The position numbers and the translations under genes were made by a program. 22,472 bases of DNA. Source: an uncultured Gammaproteobacteria bacterium. GTDB lineage: Bacteria > Pseudomonadota > Gammaproteobacteria > GCA-2729495. The DNA lies in contig CAMYJV010000018.1 in NCBI GenBank assembly GCA_947258805.1, positions 1 to 22,472 of the forward strand, read 5' to 3'. Under the pieces are notes generated by a model. That model was given only the letters and a program-made list of their open reading frames with translations, made no database searches and was not told the DNA's origin. Positions 15,820 through 22,472 of this stretch are shown piece by piece (the first letter of the stretch is position 1; each line of letters begins with the position of its first letter).

Positions 15820-16161
15820 ATGGTGAAGCTTCGCAATGTCATCTTGACCAGCGTGGCAACTTTCTCGGCGACATCCGGGTTTGCGGCCTGCGTGTCTCCG
15901 AACGAAGTGTCCGTGCCGGATGGTTCGCAGGCTTCCATGGAAGAGATGCTCGCAGCCCAGCAGGCGGTGAAGTCCTACATGGCCGAGATGGAAGACTACC
16001 TGAAGTGCCTCGACGACGAGTCGAAGGCCATGGGCGACACACAGACCGACGAGCAACGCATCGCGCAAGTGCAACAGCACAACTCCGCGGTAGACGCCAT
16101 GGAACGGGTAGCCAACGGCTTCAACGAGCAGATCCGCGCCTACAAAGCCCTGAACCAATAG
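15820..16161 (+). CDS. Small exported helical protein with two cysteines, unknown function
   Basis: 113 residues, no family recognised. Residues 1-23 look like a signal peptide (VKLRNVILTSVATFSATSGF), with processing likely around FAA, just before Cys24. The residue at -3 is Phe, so a lipoprotein is possible but not typical. The mature part is strongly helical and polar (about 36-70 and 75-112), rich in Glu, Gln, Met and Ala. Cys63, in the YLKCLDD segment, probably pairs with Cys24. The gene has the strongest ribosome site in the window, AGGAGG at 15808-15813 with six bases to the ATG, and a promoter-like pair upstream, so it may be well expressed. It is divergent from the ABC unit and followed by mdh on the same strand after 100 bases. 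Confidence 0.82.
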   Translation: MVKLRNVILTSVATFSATSGFAACVSPNEVSVPDGSQASMEEMLAAQQAVKSYMAEMEDYLKCLDDESKAMGDTQTDEQRIAQVQQHNSAVDAMERVANGFNEQIRAYKALNQ

Positions 16162-16194
16162 GCGCGACCGCGCATAAAACCCAGCCGCCGGTGA

Positions 16195-16220
16195 TAGAAT
16201 CCCGGCCGCCCGCGGGCCGG
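16195..16220 (+). promoter_or_regulatory. Possible -10 box and G/C hairpin in the gap before mdh
   Basis: TAGAAT at 16195-16200 resembles a -10 box for mdh, but no convincing -35 is found 17 bases upstream. Directly after it, CCGGCC (16202-16207) pairs with GGCCGG (16215-16220) around a seven-base loop. No T-run follows, so this is not a standard terminator. It could be a stable element at the 5' end of the mdh transcript. Confidence 0.3.
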
Positions 16221-16261
16221 TCCCCGACCCCGCGCCCACCAAAAACAGACAGGACCCAGCC

Positions 16262-17239
16262 ATGACGAAGCCCGCACGAGTCACCATCACCGGCGCAGCC
16301 GGCCAGATCGGCTACCAACTCGCCTTCCGCATCGCCTCTGGTCAGCTGCTGGGCGCCAACCAGCCCGTCATTCTCCAATTACTGGAAATTCCGCCGGCGC
16401 TGGACGCACTGAAGGGCGTGGCGATGGAACTCGACGACTGCGCATTCCCGACGCTGCACGGCATCGTTGCCACCGACCAGGCAGACGCGGCTTTCAAGGA
16501 CGCGGACTATGCGTTGCTGGTGGGCGCCAAACCCCGCGGTCCGGGCATGGAACGCAGCGACCTGCTGATGGGCAACGCAGCGATATTCTCCGCCCAGGGC
16601 AAGGCAATGAACGAGCACGCCAGTCGCGACATCAGGGTGCTGGTGGTGGGAAACCCTGCCAATACCAACGCGCTAATCGCGCAAACCAACGCACCCGACC
16701 TGAACCCCGCCAACTTTACGGCGATGACGCGCCTGGATCACAACCGCGCGCTAGCCCAGCTGGCCGCCAGGACCGACTCCCATGTCAGCCAGATTCACCA
16801 CATGACAATCTGGGGCAATCACTCCGCCACGCAGTACCCGGACATCAGCCACGCGCTGGTCGGTGAGCGCCCGGCGGCGGAGCTCGTCGAGCGAGACTGG
16901 CTGGTTGAAGACTTCATCCCCACCGTGCAGCAACGCGGGGCGGCCATCATCAAGGCGCGCGGCCTGTCGAGCGCGGCATCGGCCGCATCGTCGGCTATCG
17001 ACCATGTGCGCGACTGGGCGCTGGGGACGCCGGGCGACGACTGGGTCAGCATGGCCGTGCCGGCGGACGGCAGCTACGGCATTGAACCCGGCGTCATTTA
17101 CTCTTTCCCGTGCCGCTGCAGCCAGGGCCGCTACGAAATCGTGCAGGGCCTGGACATCTCGGATTTCAGCCGGGAGCGCATGAACACTAGCGATCAGGAG
17201 CTCCGGGAAGAACGCGAGGCGGTGGCGGAACTGCTCTGA
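16262..17239 (+). CDS. mdh: Malate dehydrogenase (NAD-dependent, Thermus/betaproteobacterial-type)
   Basis: 325 residues, the normal length of this cytosolic type. It interconverts malate and oxaloacetate in the TCA cycle. Motifs: nucleotide-binding [15 protein letters not shown] (10-24), the mobile substrate loop [15 protein letters not shown] with Arg92 and Arg98, [13 protein letters not shown] (128-140), MTRLDHNRA (155-163) holding the catalytic Asp159 and a substrate arginine, and [13 protein letters not shown] (182-194) with the catalytic His187. The order and wording closely follow the Thermus enzyme and differ from the shorter E. coli Mdh type. The ATG has AGGA seven bases upstream (16251-16254). 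It lies on the same strand as the small exported protein and fadE, but a possible terminator separates it from fadE. Confidence 0.96.
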   Translation: MTKPARVTITGAAGQIGYQLAFRIASGQLLGANQPVILQLLEIPPALDALKGVAMELDDCAFPTLHGIVATDQADAAFKDADYALLVGAKPRGPGMERSDLLMGNAAIFSAQGKAMNEHASRDIRVLVVGNPANTNALIAQTNAPDLNPANFTAMTRLDHNRALAQLAARTDSHVSQIHHMTIWGNHSATQYPDISHALVGERPAAELVERDWLVEDFIPTVQQRGAAIIKARGLSSAASAASSAIDHVRDWALGTPGDDWVSMAVPADGSYGIEPGVIYSFPCRCSQGRYEIVQGLDISDFSRERMNTSDQELREEREAVAELL

Positions 17240-17246
17240 CGTGGCA

Positions 17247-17276
17247 CCGGGCGCCCCGGCCCGGCGACTCCGTTTT
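17247..17276 (+). terminator. Possible rho-independent terminator after mdh
   Basis: CCGGGC (17247-17252) pairs perfectly with GCCCGG (17259-17264) around a six-base loop, eight bases after the mdh stop. A TTTT run occurs at 17273-17276, eight bases beyond the stem. That distance is greater than usual, so termination may be weak. Confidence 0.35.
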
Positions 17277-17332
17277 GCGGCGGACGGCGAATACTGGAAG
17301 GCTTGCCGGGAATTTCGCTACCTCCGCTGCGC

Positions 17333-17338
17333 TATAGT
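17333..17338 (+). promoter_or_regulatory. Possible -10 box for fadE
   Basis: TATAGT lies about 50 bases before the fadE start and would give a leader of roughly 40 bases. The nearest TTG-containing -35 candidate (17303-17308) is 24 bases upstream, too far for standard spacing. No clear FadR- or PsrA-like palindrome was noticed, but this was not searched exhaustively. Confidence 0.25.
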
Positions 17339-17386
17339 CCCTGAATCCCGGCCCACGCGGCCTTCTGAATTACAAGGTACTGAGCA

Positions 17387-19915
17387 TTGACGGGCTTTAT
17401 TTACTGGCTGGTCCTGACCCTGTTGCTATTTGGCGTGGCCACCGCCCTCGCCTATCGGCGAGAGGATCTGCGCAGCTCCACGCTGACCCTTGGCATCGCG
17501 CTGTTCATCTACTCGCTGATCAGCGGTTCGTGGTTCCTGTGGCTGGCGCTCCTGTGGGTGCTGTTCGCCGGGCTGCTGGCCCTGAACTTCGAGGATTTCC
17601 GCCGTGAGCGAATCACCGCCCCGCTGCTGCGCATGTACCGGACCATGGTGCCGGAGATGTCAGACACCGAGCGCGAGGCCCTGGACGCAGGCACCGTGTG
17701 GTGGGAAGGCGAACTCTTTACGGGCCGGCCCGACTGGAGCCGCCTGACTTCGTTACCCGCAGCGAAACTGACGGCAGAAGAGCAGGCCTTCCTGGACGGG
17801 CCGACCGAAGAACTCTGCCGCCTGCTGAACGACTGGGAAGTGACCCACGAACTGGGCGACATGCCGAAGGCTGCGTGGGACTTCATCCGGAAAAAACGCT
17901 TCTTCGGCATGATCATTCCGGAAGCCTACGGCGGGCTCGGCTTTTCGCCGTTTGCAGTGGCCTCGGTTCTGTCGAAGCTGTCGGGCCACTGCACGGTAGC
18001 CGCATCCACGATCGGCGTGCCCAACTCCCTGGGTCCGGCGGAACTCCTGATTCATTACGGCACCGACGAGCAGAAGAAACGCTATCTGCCGAAGCTGGCC
18101 AGCGGCAGGGAAATTCCCTGTTTCGCGCTGACCTCCACGCGCGTGGGCTCCGACGCATCGGCCATTGCCGACAGCGGCGTGGTTTGCAAGGGTGAATGGG
18201 AAGGCGAAGAAGTCATCGGCATCCGGCTGAACTGGGAGAAGCGCTACATCACGCTGGCGCCAATCGCCACGGTGCTCGGCCTCGCCTTCAAGCTGTCGGA
18301 TCCCGACCACCTGATCGGCGATCAGGACGAGTACGGCATCACGGCCGCGCTGATCCCGACCAGGCTGCCCGGCGTGGATATCGGCCGCAGGCACTTCCCC
18401 CTCAATATTCCCTTCCAGAACGGACCCACGACAGGTACCGACGTGTTCGTGCCCCTGGACGCCATCATTGGCGGGCCGGAGCGCGCCGGCCAGGGCTGGA
18501 AAATGCTGGTGGAGCTGCTGTCCGCGGGCCGAGCCATCGTTCTGCCGGCCAACGGTATGGGCGGCGCCCAGGCTGCGGTCTGGAATTCCGGTGCCTATAC
18601 GCGGGTGCGTCGGCAGTTCGGCCTGCCCATCTGCCGCTTCGAGGGTGTAGGCGAGGCACTGAGCCGCATGGCCGCCCACACCTACATCATCAACGCCGCG
18701 GTGAGCGTGACCAACACCGCTATCGGCCGCGGCGAGAAACCCGCCGTCCCGTCGGCGATTCTCAAATACCACTGCACCGAACTGGCCCGCAGTATTGGTG
18801 CGGATGCGATGGATGTGCAGGGCGGCAAGGGCATCATGCTGGGCCCGAAAAATTATCTTGGCCGGGCCTACCAGGCCATGCCCATCGCAATTACCGTAGA
18901 GGGCGCGAACATCCTCACGCGCAGCCTGATTATCTTTGGCCAGGGTGCGGTGAGGTGCCATCCCTTTGTGCTGAAGGAAATGGCCGCCGCCAATGAACCC
19001 GATTTCGAAAAGGCGCTCCGCGATTTCGACCAGCACCTGTTTGGCCACGTGGGGTTTGCGGTCAGCAACGCCGCCCGCGCCTTCGTGCTGGCCTTGACCC
19101 ACGCGCGCACCACACCGTCGCCGGTTAGCGGCCCCACGTCACGCTATTACCAGCACATCAACCGTTACAGCGCTGCCTTCGCCTTCGCGGCCGACGTCGC
19201 CATGTTGACGCTGGGCGGCGGCCTGAAGCGCAAGGAACAGCTGTCGGCCCGGCTCGGCGATGTCTTCAGCAGCATTTACCTCGCCAGCATGGTGCTGAAG
19301 CACTACCAGGACGAGGGCAGTCCGAGAGAAGATTTGCCGCTGGTTGAATGGGCGTGCCGGTCCCTGTTGTATCGCGCCCAGGAACAACTGCACGGGCTGC
19401 TGCGCAACCTGCCGAACCGGCTGGCAGCGGGCGTGCTCAGGCTGCTGATCTTCCCGCGGGGCCGCACCTATTTTGCCCCCGCCGACGAGCTGGGCCAGAA
19501 GATTGTGGACCTGGTCACGTATCCCACGGATTCCCGGGCGCGGCTGTGCCGGCAGGCCTACCTGACGCCCGACCCCGGTAACGCAATGGCGACGCTCCAC
19601 CAGGCCATGATCGCCGCCACAGCCGCTGCGCCCCTTTATGACAAACTGCGGAATGCCGCGCGCGCCGGACTGATATCGACGGACGATCCTGTCGCGCAAA
19701 TCGATGCGGCGCAGCAGGAGGGCGTGCTGAGCGCAGATGAAGCCGACCAGATGCGCGCCCTGGATGCCATCGTCCTGGACGTGGTCGGGGTAGACGATTT
19801 CGACAGCAGCGAGCTCGGCACCAAGGCGAAAAAGCCCCGGCGCCCCCGCAAGAAGGCCACGCCGGCGCGAGCACGCAAGACCGGCAACGGTCGGGATGCC
19901 GCCACCCCTTCATGA
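17387..19915 (+). CDS. fadE: Membrane-anchored acyl-CoA dehydrogenase FadE
   Basis: 842 residues (E. coli FadE is 814). The FAD enzyme of the first beta-oxidation step, converting acyl-CoA to trans-2-enoyl-CoA. Residues 3-22 and 32-66 are membrane helices, as in E. coli. It then follows the E. coli protein closely: DAGTVWWEGELF (100-111), RFFGMIIPEAYGGLGFS (171-187), GVPNSLGP (210-217), RYITLAPIATVLGLAFKLSD (286-305), NIPFQNGPT (340-348) and AITVEGANILTRS (501-513). The last block holds Glu505, the likely catalytic base. The family motif reads TSTRVGSD (249-256) where E. coli has TSPEAGSD. Residues 812-842 form a Lys/Arg/Pro-rich tail. The start is TTG behind an AAGG; an in-frame TGA at 17381-17383 rules out a longer form, and later starts would lose the membrane helices. 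Confidence 0.95.
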   Translation: MTGFIYWLVLTLLLFGVATALAYRREDLRSSTLTLGIALFIYSLISGSWFLWLALLWVLFAGLLALNFEDFRRERITAPLLRMYRTMVPEMSDTEREALDAGTVWWEGELFTGRPDWSRLTSLPAAKLTAEEQAFLDGPTEELCRLLNDWEVTHELGDMPKAAWDFIRKKRFFGMIIPEAYGGLGFSPFAVASVLSKLSGHCTVAASTIGVPNSLGPAELLIHYGTDEQKKRYLPKLASGREIPCFALTSTRVGSDASAIADSGVVCKGEWEGEEVIGIRLNWEKRYITLAPIATVLGLAFKLSDPDHLIGDQDEYGITAALIPTRLPGVDIGRRHFPLNIPFQNGPTTGTDVFVPLDAIIGGPERAGQGWKMLVELLSAGRAIVLPANGMGGAQAAVWNSGAYTRVRRQFGLPICRFEGVGEALSRMAAHTYIINAAVSVTNTAIGRGEKPAVPSAILKYHCTELARSIGADAMDVQGGKGIMLGPKNYLGRAYQAMPIAITVEGANILTRSLIIFGQGAVRCHPFVLKEMAAANEPDFEKALRDFDQHLFGHVGFAVSNAARAFVLALTHARTTPSPVSGPTSRYYQHINRYSAAFAFAADVAMLTLGGGLKRKEQLSARLGDVFSSIYLASMVLKHYQDEGSPREDLPLVEWACRSLLYRAQEQLHGLLRNLPNRLAAGVLRLLIFPRGRTYFAPADELGQKIVDLVTYPTDSRARLCRQAYLTPDPGNAMATLHQAMIAATAAAPLYDKLRNAARAGLISTDDPVAQIDAAQQEGVLSADEADQMRALDAIVLDVVGVDDFDSSELGTKAKKPRRPRKKATPARARKTGNGRDAATPS

Positions 19916-19960
19916 CACCCGGATGTGGGTGCGCTACCATTGTTGCATAGGGGCAACGAG

Positions 19961-20461
19961 ATGATCGTCATGAACCAGCCCACCCGCTTAATCCTCGCCC
20001 TGCTCGTCGCGCTCGCGCTGCAATCCTGCGGCCGCGAGGAAGACGGGGCAGGCGGTAGCGACCCTGCAACCACGGCACCTGCGCCAGCTGCACCGGTCAG
20101 CATGCCGCGCTCCGCTGCGCCCCCGGGGGCCGCGGTATTTTTCATTACGCCCATGGACGGCCAGACCGTCGGTTCACCGGTCACGGTGAAGTTCGGCATC
20201 AGCGGCATGGCGGTGGCACCGGCCGGCGATACGACGCCAAACACTGGCCATCACCATTTGCTGGTGGACGTAGAACTGGCTGATGCGACGCTACCCGTGC
20301 CGAGCGATGCGAGTCACCTGCATTTTGGCAAGGGCCAGACAGAGACCGTGCTGGAATTAACGCCGGGTGAGCATCGCCTGCAGATGGTGCTCGGCGACGC
20401 CAACCACGTGCCCCATGACCCACCCGTCGTCTCTGCCCCCATTGTGATCACGGTTGAATAG
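19961..20461 (+). CDS. DUF4399 domain lipoprotein
   Basis: 166 residues from the ATG at 19961; a second ATG three codons on (19970) is equally possible. The N-terminus RLILALLVALALQSC is a lipoprotein signal with an LQSC lipobox (cysteine 23, or 20 from the later start). A Gly/Ala/Pro-rich linker follows, then the DUF4399 domain: VFFITPMDGQTVGSPVTVKF, NTGHHHLLVD and LTPGEHRLQMVLGD, with further histidines in DASHLHFGKGQ and NHVPHDPPV. The cluster of histidines could bind metal (inference; the family role is unknown). A GTG at 19925 would extend the frame, but the signal peptide argues for the internal ATG. The HMG-CoA synthase gene starts 17 bases after its stop, so cotranscription is likely. 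Confidence 0.85.
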   Translation: MIVMNQPTRLILALLVALALQSCGREEDGAGGSDPATTAPAPAAPVSMPRSAAPPGAAVFFITPMDGQTVGSPVTVKFGISGMAVAPAGDTTPNTGHHHLLVDVELADATLPVPSDASHLHFGKGQTETVLELTPGEHRLQMVLGDANHVPHDPPVVSAPIVITVE

Positions 20462-20478
20462 CACCTGAAGGCAAGTCG

Positions 20479-21948
20479 ATGAGCTTTCCTGCCACAGGCA
20501 TCAGCGGACTCGCCGTTTACCTTCCCCCGTACCGGGTCGATCTGCGCGCCTGGTGCAAGTGGACCGGCGCCGACTGGGACAAGATCCGCAAGGTCGTGGG
20601 CACCGGCTTCAGGCTGGTGGGTCCTGATCAGAGCGTATACACGATGGCCGCGAACGCGGTACTGCGCCTGATCCGCAACTACGACATCGACCCGGGGCGG
20701 GTGCGCTACCTCGCGCTGGGCACCGAATCGAGCACCGACAACTCTGCCGGCGCGGTCATCATCAAGGGTATGGTGGACAGCGCGCTCCTGGCCGAGGGCC
20801 GCCCACCGCTGTCGCGGCACTGTGAAGTACCGGAATTCAAACACGCCTGTCTGGGCGGCGTTTACGCCATGAAAAACGCGTTGCGTTTCCTGGCCACCGA
20901 CGGCGATGAATCGCTGGCCATTGTCGTGAGCGCAGATAAGGCGCTTTATTCGCTAGGCAGCAGCGGCGAACCGACCCAGGGCGCCGGTGCGGTGGCGGCC
21001 CTGCTCGAACAGAATCCGACCATCGGTGTACTTGACCCGGCGCAGTCGGGCAGTGCATCCGACTATCGCGGCGTGGATTTCCGCAAGCCGCTGATCAACC
21101 GCAACGGCACGGGCGCCAGTGCCGAGTTTGTGGATATTCCGGTATTCAACGGCAAGTACTCCACCAGCTGCTACGTTGACGAGATGCAGCGGGCACTGGA
21201 AGACATGTTCGCTCGTCGCGACCTGCGGCCAATTGAGTACCTGCGCTCCTTGCGCGCGGTGTTCATGCATCGGCCCTATCACCGTATGCCGGAGACGGGG
21301 TGGGCCATGGCCTACCTGTTCGCGCTGGCGCGCGGCGACGATCACGACCTGGAGGAGCTCCGCGACTACTGCCACCACGTCGACGTGGAATTCGCCGACG
21401 TACTGAAGGAGCTGCGATGCCATCAAAAGCTTACCGACTTCGCCGTCCGTGAACGCATCACAGAAGAAATTTTCCCGCTCTCCCTGAGCGTACTGCGCGC
21501 GTTCCGGCACACCGACGCGTTCCGCGAATTCGTGCTGGGGCGGATGCACCTCGGCGCGGAGGCCATGTATGAACTCGGTAACCTGTATACGGCCGCGCTG
21601 CCGGCGTGGCTGGCCGCGGGCCTGGCCGAGGCGGCAGACAGCAATGCGGAACTGGCGGGCTCTGAGATTCTGCTGGTTGGCTATGGCAGCGGTGATGCGG
21701 CGGAGGTCATGCCGATGACCGTCGTGCCTGGTTGGGAACAGGCCGCCCGCGCGATCGACTTCGAAAACTCCCTGTCGCCGAGTGTCGATCTCAGTTTTCA
21801 ACAGTACCTGGAACTGCGCGGCGAGCGGCCGCACAACGACTTTGTGCCCTTCGCACCGAGCGCTGAGTTTGTTGTCGAGCGTATCGGCCAGGAATCGGCC
21901 GACGCCTTTCAGGACGCCGGCATCGAGTACTACCGCTACATCCAGTAA
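20479..21948 (+). CDS. mvaS: Hydroxymethylglutaryl-CoA synthase (mevalonate pathway)
   Basis: 489 residues, thiolase fold, cytoplasmic. Joins acetyl-CoA and acetoacetyl-CoA to give HMG-CoA. Visible: GISGLAVYLPPYRVDL (7-22), a GTESSTDNSAGA block with the general base Glu83, CLGGVYAMKNAL with the acetyl-carrying Cys124, VVSADKALY (149-157), FMHRPYHRMP (262-271) with a catalytic histidine at 264 or 268, and the glycine turn VGYGSGDAAEV (400-410). It is about 100 residues longer than Gram-positive MvaS, with extra sequence at about 280-345 and at the C-terminus. GAAGG lies seven to eight bases before the ATG. The convergent neighbour is a phosphomevalonate-type kinase, which supports a mevalonate role over polyketide beta-branching, where acyl carrier proteins would be expected nearby. 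Confidence 0.88.
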   Translation: MSFPATGISGLAVYLPPYRVDLRAWCKWTGADWDKIRKVVGTGFRLVGPDQSVYTMAANAVLRLIRNYDIDPGRVRYLALGTESSTDNSAGAVIIKGMVDSALLAEGRPPLSRHCEVPEFKHACLGGVYAMKNALRFLATDGDESLAIVVSADKALYSLGSSGEPTQGAGAVAALLEQNPTIGVLDPAQSGSASDYRGVDFRKPLINRNGTGASAEFVDIPVFNGKYSTSCYVDEMQRALEDMFARRDLRPIEYLRSLRAVFMHRPYHRMPETGWAMAYLFALARGDDHDLEELRDYCHHVDVEFADVLKELRCHQKLTDFAVRERITEEIFPLSLSVLRAFRHTDAFREFVLGRMHLGAEAMYELGNLYTAALPAWLAAGLAEAADSNAELAGSEILLVGYGSGDAAEVMPMTVVPGWEQAARAIDFENSLSPSVDLSFQQYLELRGERPHNDFVPFAPSAEFVVERIGQESADAFQDAGIEYYRYIQ

Positions 21949-21949
21949 C

Positions 21950-22472
21950 TCAGCTCGCCGTGACGCTCAGGCCCGGCCGGGCAGGCGGCAGATCCAGGGT
22001 CATTCCGCCCGCCTTTGCAACGGCGGCCCGGAACTTGTCGGCCACTTCGGCTGAATCTGCCAGCGCGAAGCCCAGGTCGCCACCGCCCGCGCCGGAGCTC
22101 TTGTAGACCGCGCCTGCCGCCGACGCCAGGTGCGCAAAGGCCTCGTGTTCAGCCGTCCAGATGCCGATGGTCCCGGCCGTGTCGACGGCCCTCAAGTTGT
22201 CTGCGTAGCCGGCCACCGCGCTTAGCACGGCCGCGACATCAGCGCTGCGCCACGCCTGCGCGGCCCCGGTAGCGGCGTCCGCGAGGCGCGCCGCGTGCTG
22301 CTCAAAAACAGCGGGCTGCCGGGCCCGGAAGGCTTCGAAACGGTCGATCAGCGCCGGTGTGGAGGCTGAACGCCCGGTCCATGCCACCGCAAGGTGCAGT
22401 CCCGCCGGCCAGCGCAGTGACTCGGCCTGCAGATCGTCGCCAGCGGGCGTGCAGATCAGCAGGCCACCTTGA
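21950..22472 (-). CDS. mvaK2: GHMP kinase, probable phosphomevalonate kinase, C-terminal part
   Basis: The frame is open to the right edge of the window, so only the last 173 residues are seen and the start is missing. The visible part begins GGLLICTPAGDDLQAE and continues to LAVAWTGRSASTPALIDRF, the substrate-side motif of bacterial phosphomevalonate kinases. The YKSSGAGGGDLGFAL stretch near the C-terminus is the glycine-rich GHMP motif 3 in the form SGAGGGD typical of phosphomevalonate kinase rather than mevalonate kinase or the decarboxylase. The enzyme would phosphorylate 5-phosphomevalonate in the cytoplasm. It is convergent with HMG-CoA synthase, with a single base between the two stops. 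Other GHMP kinases cannot be fully excluded without the N-terminal part. Confidence 0.8.
   Translation of the reverse strand, partial: QGGLLICTPAGDDLQAESLRWPAGLHLAVAWTGRSASTPALIDRFEAFRARQPAVFEQHAARLADAATGAAQAWRSADVAAVLSAVAGYADNLRAVDTAGTIGIWTAEHEAFAHLASAAGAVYKSSGAGGGDLGFALADSAEVADKFRAAVAKAGGMTLDLPPARPGLSVTAS

Noticed and set aside
17753..19102. 449-codon minus-strand frame inside fadE
   Set aside because: It lies entirely opposite fadE, which matches E. coli FadE throughout. The composition is that of a shadow frame, and there is no ribosome site or family motif.
19916..19932. Hairpin CACCC/GGGTG just after the fadE stop as a terminator
   Set aside because: The stem is only five base pairs and no T-run follows.

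Overview
The window reads as one dense stretch of a high-GC (roughly 60-65 %, by eye) gammaproteobacterial chromosome. The glutamate-cysteine ligase is of the E. coli GshA type and has exactly the E. coli length. FadE is the long membrane-anchored enterobacterial type, and the quinone reductase closely resembles E. coli Qor. Against that background the right end carries two mevalonate-pathway genes (HMG-CoA synthase and a phosphomevalonate-type kinase), which is unusual for Gammaproteobacteria. I suspect an environmental lineage near Xanthomonadales/Chromatiales (for example Woeseia- or Steroidobacter-like), but the sequence alone cannot settle the genus. No tRNA, rRNA, CRISPR array, integrase, transposase gene or phage gene was found.

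Layout, left to right. (1) 1-498: C-terminal end of a hydantoinase B/5-oxoprolinase subunit. (2) 499-714: non-coding, holding a BIME-like inverted repeat (600-676). (3) 715-2964: SLC13-type permease with a large RCK_C-rich cytosolic insert. Its stop overlaps, tail to tail, that of qor (2953-3927, minus). (4) qor is divergent from an FAD-dependent ferredoxin-type reductase (4032-5264), with overlapping -10 boxes between them. (5) 5269-8185, minus strand: gshA, then two small membrane-anchored proteins that are paralogues of each other and translationally coupled. (6) 8364-11307, plus strand: a DUF2845 secreted protein and a membrane PAS-GGDEF-EAL cyclic-di-GMP enzyme. (7) 11274-15669, minus strand: a three-gene ABC unit (ATPase, FtsX-type permease, AttH-like calycin protein) with 4-base and 1-base overlaps. 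(8) 15820-17239, plus strand: a small exported two-cysteine helical protein and malate dehydrogenase. (9) 17387-19915: fadE. (10) 19961-21948: a DUF4399 lipoprotein and HMG-CoA synthase, converging with the kinase (21950-22472, minus, cut by the window end).

Metabolically the right half is centred on acetyl-CoA. FadE opens beta-oxidation, malate dehydrogenase serves the TCA/glyoxylate cycles, and HMG-CoA synthase with the kinase diverts acetyl-CoA to isoprenoids. The left half is redox and envelope biology: glutathione synthesis, quinone reductase, flavoprotein reductase, c-di-GMP turnover and an envelope ABC transporter. Genes are packed tightly. Convergent pairs overlap or abut, and several starts are GTG or TTG. 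The candidates most likely to be undescribed are the coupled paralogue pair behind gshA (5269-6554) and the small two-cysteine exported protein (15820-16161).
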